From Helicobacteraceae bacterium (GTDB taxonomy: Bacteria; Campylobacterota; Campylobacteria; Campylobacterales; Sulfurimonadaceae), in NCBI GenBank assembly GCA_027081565.1, contig JALWKG010000289.1, forward strand, positions 1 through 12,111: a DNA stretch of 12,111 nucleotides, given 5' to 3'. Below the pieces are notes generated by a model. The model saw only the letters and a list, made by a program, of their open reading frames with translations. It was not told the origin of the DNA and did not search any database. Of this stretch, positions 5,372-12,111 are shown in pieces; position 1 is the first letter of the stretch, and each line of letters begins with the position of its first letter. The position numbers were made by a program, and so were the translations under genes.

Positions 5372-6712
5372 ATGAAGTCTTTTGTCCTTAAACTCTTTGC
5401 TGTGATGCTTTTCAGCCTCTCGCTTCATGCTTCTGATGCCCATGCAACAGGTGCTCACGAAGCGACTACAGAGGTTAAAAGTACTCACAAAGAAGAGACA
5501 TACCAGCCTCAGACTTTAGGTGAGATGACAGTTGGCTTTTTGAAGTCAACAGGTGTCTATGCTATTATGAGTCCAGATCCTGATGAGATGAATGCCCATG
5601 GTCAACCAATGAGTGATTTCCACAAGTCGTGGGGTCGTGTGCTAATGATCCTGATCACTTTTTTACTTTTCTACCTGGCGATTGCTAAAGGGTATGAGCC
5701 TCTTTTACTCCTTCCTATTGCCTTTGGTGGCCTTTTGGCCAACATCCCGGTAGCAAACATCGCAGGTGCACACGGCTTTTTGGGTGTTATCTATCAAGCT
5801 GGTCTTGCCAATGAGATGTTCCCTATTATTATTTTTATGGGTGTAGGCGCGATGACGGACTTTGGTCCACTGCTTTCGAACCCTAAGACAGCACTTCTTG
5901 GTGGCGCAGCACAGTTTGGTATTTTTGGTACTTTGGTTGGTGCCGTGGCACTTTCACAGTACACAGAGATGTTTGACTTTACACTTCAGCAAGCAGCAGC
6001 GATCTCTATTATTGGTGGGGCGGATGGTCCTACTTCTATCTTTATCGCAACCAAACTTGCACCAGAACTTCTTGGTGCGATTGCGGTGGCGTCTTACTCT
6101 TATATGGCCTTGGTGCCTATTATCCAACCTCCTATCATGAGAGCGTTGACAACAGATGATGAGCGTAAGATCAAGATGGTGACATTACGTCACGTCAGTC
6201 GTCTTGAAAAGCTGGTGTTCCCAGTTATGGTTCTGACACTTGCGATCATGGTGCTTCCTGACTCTACGCCACTGATCGGTGCATTTATGTTTGGTAACTT
6301 CTTGAAAGAGAGTGGCGTGGTCGAGCGTTTGAGTGATACACTTCAAAATGCACTGATCAACATCGTAACTATTTTCCTCGGTCTTGGTGTTGGTTCTAAA
6401 CTGGCAGCAGATCAGTTCTTGGTCATCGACACTTTAGCGATTTTAGTACTTGGTCTGACAGCATTCTCTGTAGGTACTGCAGCAGGTGTTATCATGGCGA
6501 AGATCATGAACATGTTCCCTGGAACAAAGGTCAACCCACTCATCGGTTCTGCAGGTGTTTCTGCGGTTCCAATGGCCGCACGTGTCTCTAACAAAGTAGG
6601 TATGGAGTATGACCGTTCTAACATGCTTTTGATGCATGCTATGGGTCCTAATGTTGCCGGTGTTATCGGTTCTGCTGTTGCAGCAGGTGTTATGATCTCT
6701 ATCTTCGGATAG
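5372..6712 (+). CDS. oadB: Oxaloacetate decarboxylase, beta chain, Na+-pumping subunit
   Basis: OadB is the integral membrane subunit that decarboxylates carboxybiotin on OadA and drives Na+ out of the cell. The 446 residues include IIGGADGPTS (Asp218), SYSYMALVP (Tyr244) and NPLIGSAGVSAVPMAAR (Asn388, Gly392, Ser397, Arg404). These match the residues I recall as essential in Klebsiella OadB (D203, Y229, N373, G377, S382, R389), including the 170-residue spacing from Asp to Asn, so the pump should be functional. Unusual is the N-terminus: a signal-peptide-like stretch (1-20, ending SLHA) and a polar segment of about 65 residues with five histidines before the usual core (YLAIAKGYEPLLLLP at 101-115). 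ATG at 5372 is four bases after the oadA stop. An upstream in-frame TTG at 5360 overlaps oadA and would spoil the signal sequence, so I prefer the ATG. A hairpin terminator follows. Confidence 0.93.
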   Translation: MKSFVLKLFAVMLFSLSLHASDAHATGAHEATTEVKSTHKEETYQPQTLGEMTVGFLKSTGVYAIMSPDPDEMNAHGQPMSDFHKSWGRVLMILITFLLFYLAIAKGYEPLLLLPIAFGGLLANIPVANIAGAHGFLGVIYQAGLANEMFPIIIFMGVGAMTDFGPLLSNPKTALLGGAAQFGIFGTLVGAVALSQYTEMFDFTLQQAAAISIIGGADGPTSIFIATKLAPELLGAIAVASYSYMALVPIIQPPIMRALTTDDERKIKMVTLRHVSRLEKLVFPVMVLTLAIMVLPDSTPLIGAFMFGNFLKESGVVERLSDTLQNALINIVTIFLGLGVGSKLAADQFLVIDTLAILVLGLTAFSVGTAAGVIMAKIMNMFPGTKVNPLIGSAGVSAVPMAARVSNKVGMEYDRSNMLLMHAMGPNVAGVIGSAVAAGVMISIFG

Positions 6713-6717
6713 ACTCC

Positions 6718-6745
6718 TGAGGGTGCTTTAGCATCCTCATTCTCT
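6718..6745 (+). terminator. Hairpin terminator after oadB
   Basis: Arms TGAGGGTGC (6718-6726) and GCATCCTCA (6731-6739) form a 9-bp stem with one G-U pair and the loop TTTA, starting six bases after the oadB stop. It is followed by TTCTCTAT, pyrimidine-rich but not a strong U-tract. It is well placed to end the oadGAB transcript before the next operon. Confidence 0.6.
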
Positions 6746-6851
6746 ATAAAACGCACTATTTCTCCCATTTTTTACTCAAAATCATCAAGAATATATAAAC
6801 TTAAGTTTCTAAAAGATAAATTTATATTATGATTGATGTAACTATTTTGTG

Positions 6852-6870
6852 ACATTACGTGATGTAATGT
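6852..6870 (+). promoter_or_regulatory. Perfect inverted repeat before the Hpt gene (possible operator)
   Basis: ACATTAC (6852-6858) and GTAATGT (6864-6870) are perfect inverted repeats around GTGAT and end right at the ribosome binding site AAAGGGAG (6871-6878). A TATATTAT stretch at 6823-6830 may be the -10 box. The repeat would lie within or just after the transcript start, a position suited to a repressor site, or to a small hairpin affecting translation. No known regulator is assigned. Confidence 0.4.
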
Positions 6871-6883
6871 AAAGGGAGTGTAC

Positions 6884-7789
6884 ATGTTTTGGTTTGCTTT
6901 TATCTCTATTATTCTTTTTATTATCTTTTTGATCACTATTTTGATCTCTATGGGTCGAAGTACTACGGACAAAAACTTTCGTTCGCTTAAAGAAGAACTT
7001 GAAGAAAAGAATAGAAAACTTCAAGAGAAAAAAGTTTCTTCTAAAAAAGAGAAAAAGAAGCCAAAACCGGAACCAGTTGCAGAGACTTTACCTCCTGTGG
7101 TTGAGGAAAAAAGTATTGAGATGGTTGTTGAAGAGACACCATCAGTAGCAACTGAAGTCGAACTTCCTGTTACGCTAACACCGGAGACTCCGCTTTCAAA
7201 TGTAGTTGAGCCTGAAGCAGCTGAAGCAGAGGCTGAACCTCAAACGCAAGAAGAACCTCCTGAAGTATTTATAGAAGAAGTCCTAGAAGAGACACCGACT
7301 GTCACTCAAGAGGATGAGCAGGTTGTTGTTGAACAAGAAGAAGAGACTCCTGAAGTTGTGCTTGAAGAACTTCCTTCTGCTGCGCCAGAGCCGGAACACC
7401 TTATTGAAGATGTTCTAGAAGAAGCGCCACCAACAGTTGAAGAAGTGGTGGCAGATGACTATGATTATCCTGCCTTTGACAACACTCGTACCATGGAAGA
7501 ATTTGGTCTTTCCAAAGAGGAAGCTGACGACTTTATAGTAGACCTTATCCAGCAGATAGAAGACGAAATGCCTTCATTGATCACAGCAGTCGAGACCGGT
7601 GATTCCAAACAGATCGAAGATATCTCACACATGATCAAAGGTTCTGCAACAAACCTAGGCACCGGTGGTGTTGCAGATGTCTTGATAGAATTCAACACCT
7701 ATATGAAAACAGACAACGATCCTAAAGTCATTGCTAAGCATATGCGCCATCTTGATAGAGCACTTAAAGAGCTTAAAGAACAGTTTTAG
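6884..7789 (+). CDS. Membrane-anchored histidine phosphotransfer (Hpt) domain protein
   Basis: The 301-residue product is a single-span membrane protein whose C-terminus is an Hpt domain, which relays phosphate between receiver domains in multistep phosphorelays. A transmembrane helix at 2-23 is followed by a charged coiled-coil-like segment (about 33-60, rich in Lys and Glu) and a long Glu/Pro/Val-rich linker (about 62-195) with imperfect repeats such as EEVLEETP, EEETPEVV and EDVLEEAP. The Hpt domain (about 203-301) has the phosphorylation motif HMIKGSATNLG with His249, followed by helices to the end. The linker would let the domain reach far from the membrane on the cytoplasmic side. No kinase or receiver domain is encoded in the window, so partners are elsewhere. 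ATG at 6884 lies five bases after GGGAG; an in-frame GTG at 6878 overlaps that site and is rejected. The stop is three bases from the next start. Confidence 0.85.
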   Translation: MFWFAFISIILFIIFLITILISMGRSTTDKNFRSLKEELEEKNRKLQEKKVSSKKEKKKPKPEPVAETLPPVVEEKSIEMVVEETPSVATEVELPVTLTPETPLSNVVEPEAAEAEAEPQTQEEPPEVFIEEVLEETPTVTQEDEQVVVEQEEETPEVVLEELPSAAPEPEHLIEDVLEEAPPTVEEVVADDYDYPAFDNTRTMEEFGLSKEEADDFIVDLIQQIEDEMPSLITAVETGDSKQIEDISHMIKGSATNLGTGGVADVLIEFNTYMKTDNDPKVIAKHMRHLDRALKELKEQF

Positions 7790-7792
7790 TAG

Positions 7793-8107
7793 ATGACGCC
7801 GTTTCAAGCTCAGGTCTATGAACTTTTAAGTGAGATTCCTGAGGGTACAGTTACGACTTACGGTGATATCGCAAAAGCGATGCATACAAATGCGGTACGT
7901 GCTATAGGTACTGCGGTGGGTAAAAATCCCAATGCCCCAGAAGTCCCTTGTCATCGAGTGGTTCCCAGCAGTGGCAAGATAGGTAACTATTCGGGTGAGG
8001 GTGGCGTGATACGCAAGATCGCTCTGCTTCAGGGTGAGGGTGTTTTGGTAGTAGATGGAAAGATCGTTGATTTTGAGCAGATCCGATTTCTTTTTAAAAG
8101 TTCATAG
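7793..8107 (+). CDS. Minimal O6-alkylguanine-DNA alkyltransferase (MGMT-domain) protein
   Basis: At 104 residues this is only the C-terminal DNA-binding and active-site domain of the MGMT/Ogt/Ada family; full-length members are about 150-180 residues with an N-terminal ribonuclease-like domain, absent here. The domain is complete: TTYGDIAKAM (winged helix), the arginine finger in VRAIGTAVGKNPN (Arg36), PCHRV at 52-56 with acceptor Cys53, the GNYSGEGG loop, and RKIALLQGEG. Alkyltransferase-like (ATL) proteins of this length usually have Trp or another residue in place of that Cys, so retention of Cys suggests real, suicidal dealkylation of O6-alkylguanine in DNA. The start ATG is three bases after the Hpt gene stop with no clear Shine-Dalgarno sequence, suggesting translational coupling. 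The next gene starts directly at its stop. A repair gene between a signalling and a transport gene may simply be carried in the operon. Confidence 0.88.
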   Translation: MTPFQAQVYELLSEIPEGTVTTYGDIAKAMHTNAVRAIGTAVGKNPNAPEVPCHRVVPSSGKIGNYSGEGGVIRKIALLQGEGVLVVDGKIVDFEQIRFLFKSS

Positions 8108-10159
8108 ATGTCCAAAATAACGATACCCCTCTCTTTTTTACTAACGATCAATGCCTTCGGCATAGAACTTGAGACTATAGAAGTCAACTCCAATGCATAT
8201 GATGTTCACACCGAAGCATATAGTGATGTCTTTACCAAACCAGAATACTTGCAAAGCCCACAATATGTACCTGACATGCCTTCACAAAAGCGTATGAGCA
8301 AAGAGGAGGCGATGTTTATCCCGGGTGGACAAGGTGACCCCGTTAAGGCAATACAGGCTTTGAGTGGTGTGACAGCGTTAGGCGACTTGAGCGGCGAGCT
8401 TTTTATCTATGGTTCTAAACCCGAAGAGACGCTGACTACTATTAACCATCTTCCCATAGGCTACCTTTACCATATGGGTGGTCTACACTCTGTCATCGGA
8501 CCAGAAGCGATAGAACAGATCGATGCTTATATGGCGGGGTTCGATGTGACCTATGGTAATGCTATGGGTGGTGTCATAGATATTACCCCAGCGTATTCAG
8601 AGGGAACATTGTCAGGTTATGGGCATGTTGGCTTGTATGATGCTTCAGCTGGGATCACGGTGCCCATCAATGATGAAGTGGGTTTCTATTTTGGAGCGCG
8701 CCGTAGTTACTTCGACTTACTGTTAGGGGCTGTTGGAAAAGCTACGGGTACCTTGGATGAAGACACCAACACTACCTATACTGAGTTCCCAAACTATTAT
8801 GACCTGACCTTTATGGGAGACTATGTCCCCAATGACAACAACATCTACTCTTTAGAACTTATCAGTGCTGATGATTCTTTAGAGATCTCTACCTTTGCAA
8901 ATGATGTGAAAGATCCTGAAGCTAATGGCCAGATAAAATCTCACCGTGGATTTACCACAGTAGGTCTGAGACATCAAAGTTTTTATGGAGCCTATGAGAG
9001 TAATTCACTGCTTTATTACAAGTACTCTACTGCGCGCGTTAAACTTTTTGATGGATATTTTGTTGATGTTGACTCTCATGAAAGTGGGTTGTATCATCAA
9101 AGCAGTTACAGCTATAGTGATCATAAGTTTGTAGCGGGTGTTGAACTCCAACACTTGGAGACGCCCATAGACCTTAATATCTCAGAACTTCCTTCTGCCA
9201 GCGAGCCAGGCTTTGATTTTACTACAGCAGATAAATACCGGGTCAAAGAGAATATCATCGCCAATGCGGCTACCCTTTTTATAGAAGACATCTACCACCT
9301 TACCTCTAAGATCGTCATACGTCCCGGACTGCGTTTTACCTACAGTGACTACAAAAGTTATGGTGGATATGTTGACCCGAGACTCTCTTTGCTTTATGCA
9401 CCAACACCGGAAGACACCTTCTCTTTTGCAACGGGTTTCTACTCTCAAGCACCTAATGGTATCAAGACTATAGAGAAACTGGGCAATCCTGATATTGGTT
9501 ATGAACGTGCCATACACTATGTTTTGCATTATGATAAAAAACTGCAAACGTTAGGAGACTTCTCTGTTGATGCTTTTTATAAAGATTACCGGGAGTTGGT
9601 GGTAGATGATAGGCAGAGTCGTTACGTGAATGGTGGAGAAGGGTATGCCTATGGTATTGATACCAACTATAAACTGCGGTATGAAGATTACTACGCCTAT
9701 GCTGCCTATACCTACCTTCGTTCCAAAAGAGCACTTAGCAGTGCCAACACGCATCTGGAACGTTTTTATGGCGAGATCCCCCATACCTTTCAGTTTATAG
9801 GAGGTATGCGGTTTTGGAAGGACTGGCTCTTTTCCAGTCGCCTAAACTATCATAGCGGTGCGCCATATACTAAGGTACTTGGAACGTACAGTGACCCGTT
9901 AGACCCCAGTAACAGACAGCTTCCGATCTATGACACACCTAACAGTTCACGACTGCCGGACTATTTTTCACTTAACCTAAAAATAGCGCAGCAGCTTCAC
10001 TTTGACGGTGGTAACAGACTGGAGTGGTCTTTTGAGATCATGAATATCACCAACCACGATAATATTTCTGGTATCAATTATGATGACAATTATAACAAGA
10101 CAGGGTACACTAAGCAGTTGCCTCTCTTGCCTTGGTTTGATCTGACGTACTACTTTTAA
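8108..10159 (+). CDS. TonB-dependent outer-membrane receptor, substrate unknown
   Basis: The 683-residue product is an outer-membrane transporter energised by TonB. It begins with a signal peptide (about 1-18, ending INAFG), then a possible TonB box (LETIEV, 21-26) and a plug domain (about 65-165) with typical features: GDPVKAIQALSGV, the GELFIYGSKPEETLTTINHLP segment, and the conserved VTYGNAMGGVIDI near the end. The remainder is rich in alternating aromatic and polar residues, consistent with a beta barrel. The sequence ends LPWFDLTYYF, with the C-terminal aromatic Phe needed by the BAM assembly machinery. It is a little shorter than many siderophore receptors and has no N-terminal signalling domain. 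The ATG is immediately after the stop of the alkyltransferase gene (TAG ATG) and lacks an obvious ribosome binding site, so it is presumably translated by coupling. Its cargo cannot be told from the sequence, and no periplasmic binding protein or ABC transporter gene lies beside it. Confidence 0.9.
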   Translation: MSKITIPLSFLLTINAFGIELETIEVNSNAYDVHTEAYSDVFTKPEYLQSPQYVPDMPSQKRMSKEEAMFIPGGQGDPVKAIQALSGVTALGDLSGELFIYGSKPEETLTTINHLPIGYLYHMGGLHSVIGPEAIEQIDAYMAGFDVTYGNAMGGVIDITPAYSEGTLSGYGHVGLYDASAGITVPINDEVGFYFGARRSYFDLLLGAVGKATGTLDEDTNTTYTEFPNYYDLTFMGDYVPNDNNIYSLELISADDSLEISTFANDVKDPEANGQIKSHRGFTTVGLRHQSFYGAYESNSLLYYKYSTARVKLFDGYFVDVDSHESGLYHQSSYSYSDHKFVAGVELQHLETPIDLNISELPSASEPGFDFTTADKYRVKENIIANAATLFIEDIYHLTSKIVIRPGLRFTYSDYKSYGGYVDPRLSLLYAPTPEDTFSFATGFYSQAPNGIKTIEKLGNPDIGYERAIHYVLHYDKKLQTLGDFSVDAFYKDYRELVVDDRQSRYVNGGEGYAYGIDTNYKLRYEDYYAYAAYTYLRSKRALSSANTHLERFYGEIPHTFQFIGGMRFWKDWLFSSRLNYHSGAPYTKVLGTYSDPLDPSNRQLPIYDTPNSSRLPDYFSLNLKIAQQLHFDGGNRLEWSFEIMNITNHDNISGINYDDNYNKTGYTKQLPLLPWFDLTYYF

Positions 10160-10315
10160 CCCTTGCATCTGTCAATTTATATCAGATAAACTACTATAAA
10201 AACATGCTTATTTCCTAAAGAACATCTTTCTGCTTCCAAACTTAACATAATAAGAAAATATTATCTTTCTTAATCCTTGTTTGTATGGATTTGGCTTAAT
10301 ATCTGCTAAGGTAGA

Positions 10316-10321
10316 TATAGA
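10316..10321 (+). promoter_or_regulatory. Candidate -10 box of the second lipoprotein gene
   Basis: TATAGA lies about 24 bases before the start codon, with TTGGCT at 10291-10296 as a weak -35 at a long 19-base spacing. The 183-base gap 10160-10342 also has a weak inverted repeat (ATCTG at 10167, CAGAT at 10183) after the receptor gene, but no convincing terminator. Confidence 0.28.
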
Positions 10322-10345
10322 AAAATATTATATTAGGATGTGATG

Positions 10346-12111
10346 ATGTTTCTAAGATTAGTCCTGACAACACTCTTTTTGCTAATGGTAGCAGGTTGTA
10401 GTGATAACAACGATAGTAGTCCACAGACAACTGCAACCAAAGAGAAAGAGGTAGTCAATCCAGCGATGGAAGAGGACCTTCATGCTCTTGCTTTAAGCAG
10501 TTCCAATGCCCAACGTTTTACACAAAGAGCGCTTGTTCGGGTTCTTCCTGAAATCTCTGAGACCTATGTTCCCGATGCCTTACAAGAATATCTCTTCTCT
10601 GCTGACGTTTTCTCTTTAGCAAACCTGGCAGCTGATGAGAATATAAAAGGATATTTGGAAAAATATTATGAAGAAGTAAATGCTCCTGTTGCCCGTGCTG
10701 CTGCTCGTAGTGGCGATACGGGGGACAGCTTTGTCTCTGATCTTGTTGTCAATCTTTATGAGATTTTAAAAGAGATGTTTTTTAAGTGGATCAACAACTT
10801 CTTTTCAGGCGGAGACGGTCTCATCGATGAAAATGATGATGAAGGGGAAGTGTATGTTCCTAAAAATGATGTGCCCATAGAGTTTACATTAAACATGTTG
10901 CAGGGCAAACGTTTTTATGTCATCTCCTCAAAAGCTGATATGACAGTACAAATGTCTTCTAATGGTTTAAGTGGCTCAGGTTCTATGGGACTGATCTCTA
11001 TGGACTTTACAGACTATATCAGTACGGAGGGTCTGATGATCTCTACGGGGCTGATGGGTGACTGGGTGATCGATATAAACTATCTTGATGAGGGCTACTG
11101 TATTGCTGCTGATGCTGTGAGTGAAGGTGGTGATGTTTATGAGTCTTACTGGTTCTCAAATGCCAGTGATGAAGCAAAGGTCACAACACTCAAAAGTGCA
11201 AAACGTCTCTGCTATGCACATGCTGTCGCAGGAGAAGAACCTCAAGATGAGATCATTGATGAGGGTGAGGTGACACCTATTGCTGATCTGCGTGAAGGCC
11301 ATCTACCTCAGAGTGCGGAGGGTGCCTCTGCTACGGTGGACGCTTTGATGACACAGAGTGCTTCTGTTGATTTGGAAGATGCCAAGTACTTTGCCAGAAA
11401 CATGCGCTCGGGACCACTAAGTCTCTATACGACTAACGGACAGACGCATGACCTGATGTCTTTGGAGACAGAGAACATCATGCGCGAGTTGATGCCTCAG
11501 GGAATGTCAAGTGCACTTAACATGAAAGCGCTTTTAGAAGAGAGTTATGTCTTGAGTACTGACTTCCAGATGGAGGTTGTGAACGATCTTAATGCAACTA
11601 TGAATGGTTTTAACGCGCGTATGCAGGCACTGGCACAAAGTGCAAGTATTGCTATGGATAATGCGATGAACGCTGAGAACTATTATGGTAGTCACACCAG
11701 CAGTTATGGGGACAAGGTCGAGTTTGCTGCAGGCAACCTGGATGTTAACATCTGTCTGGTCTTCTTTTTATGTGAGAGCAGTGTAGATGGTGACGCTTAT
11801 TTTCAGGTGACCAATCCCGGTACTGATGGTAACAGTGCTAATGTAGCCTTTCAGACCCACTTTGAAGCGACCTCTATGAACATCAATGCAGTCTCGTTTA
11901 ACCGTGTGGTCAGCTCTAACAGTGTCAACACCATCAGTGGTAATGGCTATGCGCTTAACCTTTCAGGATTTTTGTTTAACCGTAATGATGGGACACTCGA
12001 CCTAGAAGGTATGGGCCGTATAGGTTCTAACACAACACCAGCGACTATAGCAAATGTTAATGCCTTTGACATGCGTGTCTATGTTCAAGAAGAGGGTACT
12101 TTAAACTTTGT
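10346..12111 (+). CDS. Large lipoprotein, 3' end beyond the window
   Basis: An open frame runs from ATG 10346 to the window edge, 588 complete codons without a stop, so the protein is partial. A lipoprotein signal (residues 1-17, lipobox VAGC) gives lipidated Cys18, followed by Ser-Asp and a Ser/Asn/Asp-rich tether. A helical part (about 40-153) contains ARAAARSGDTGDSF and ends KWINNFFSG; an acidic linker (GLIDENDDEGEV) follows, then a domain starting MLQGKRFYVI (184-193) with Cys252 and Cys289. A second acidic linker (about 297-310) leads to a Met/Asn/Ala-rich helical stretch (about 330-440) and then a beta-rich region with many Ser/Asn/Thr residues. The first half parallels the layout of the lipoprotein at 200-1363. 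AGGA at 10335-10338 is seven bases from this ATG; another ATG directly upstream (10343) is equally possible. Function is unknown; a cell-surface or periplasmic structural role is only a guess. Confidence 0.85.
   Translation, partial: MFLRLVLTTLFLLMVAGCSDNNDSSPQTTATKEKEVVNPAMEEDLHALALSSSNAQRFTQRALVRVLPEISETYVPDALQEYLFSADVFSLANLAADENIKGYLEKYYEEVNAPVARAAARSGDTGDSFVSDLVVNLYEILKEMFFKWINNFFSGGDGLIDENDDEGEVYVPKNDVPIEFTLNMLQGKRFYVISSKADMTVQMSSNGLSGSGSMGLISMDFTDYISTEGLMISTGLMGDWVIDINYLDEGYCIAADAVSEGGDVYESYWFSNASDEAKVTTLKSAKRLCYAHAVAGEEPQDEIIDEGEVTPIADLREGHLPQSAEGASATVDALMTQSASVDLEDAKYFARNMRSGPLSLYTTNGQTHDLMSLETENIMRELMPQGMSSALNMKALLEESYVLSTDFQMEVVNDLNATMNGFNARMQALAQSASIAMDNAMNAENYYGSHTSSYGDKVEFAAGNLDVNICLVFFLCESSVDGDAYFQVTNPGTDGNSANVAFQTHFEATSMNINAVSFNRVVSSNSVNTISGNGYALNLSGFLFNRNDGTLDLEGMGRIGSNTTPATIANVNAFDMRVYVQEEGTLNF

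Noticed and set aside
6412..6768. 118-residue minus-strand frame opposite the end of oadB
   Set aside because: It is antisense to a strongly conserved part of OadB containing the Na+ coupling residues and shows no family features; it is a shadow frame.
7081..7460. Repeat array or mobile insertion in the Glu/Pro-rich region
   Set aside because: The similarity is at the protein composition level (GAA/GAG and CCT codons); no exact DNA repeat unit or flanking duplication is visible.
7793..8107. Calling the small MGMT-domain protein an alkyltransferase-like (ATL) protein
   Set aside because: ATL proteins are defined by loss of the acceptor Cys in the PCHRV motif, and here the Cys is present.
9182..9547. 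121-residue minus-strand frame within the receptor gene
   Set aside because: The plus strand encodes a continuous TonB receptor barrel here, and the antisense product is compositionally odd with no recognisable domain.

Overview
The window looks like chromosomal DNA of a Gram-negative, moderately AT-rich bacterium. A free-living, probably marine or sediment member of the Campylobacterota (Sulfurovum/Sulfurimonas-like) is my best guess. That guess rests on the style of the oxaloacetate decarboxylase proteins, AT-rich intergenic regions whose promoters show a -10 box but no good -35 box, and AAAGG-type ribosome binding sites. It is an inference from memory, with no database search. I see no rRNA, tRNA, CRISPR array, transposase or phage gene.

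Layout. The left third is read on the minus strand: a small two-helix membrane protein (2776-3078), a caspase-fold protein that has lost its catalytic cysteine (1628-2740), and a 387-residue lipoprotein (200-1363). A 265-base divergent promoter region (3079-3343) separates these from the rightward genes. First comes oadG-oadA-oadB (3344-6712), a biotin-dependent, sodium-pumping decarboxylase, closed by a hairpin terminator. After a short intergenic region with a perfect inverted repeat there is a second tight operon (6884-10159): a membrane-anchored Hpt phosphotransfer protein, a minimal O6-alkylguanine-DNA alkyltransferase domain protein, and a TonB-dependent outer-membrane receptor. A second large lipoprotein gene starts at 10346 and runs off the right edge without a stop.

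How the genes work together. OadG, OadA and OadB should form one inner-membrane complex that decarboxylates oxaloacetate (or a related acid) and exports Na+. Every residue I recall as needed for Na+ coupling in OadB is present. The biotin domain of OadA has its own well-formed internal Shine-Dalgarno sequence and ATG, so a free biotin carrier might also be made. The Hpt, alkyltransferase and receptor genes are packed 3 and 0 bases apart and are probably co-translated, but their shared job is not evident. The two lipoproteins at the two ends appear to share one architecture (lipobox, helical part with a Trp-Asn motif, acidic linker, beta domain starting L-x-G), which suggests a paralogous family.

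The most noteworthy items are the cysteine-free pseudo-caspase paired with a small membrane protein, the internal start in oadA, the Hpt/alkyltransferase/receptor operon, and the lipoprotein pair. None of them proves a new system.
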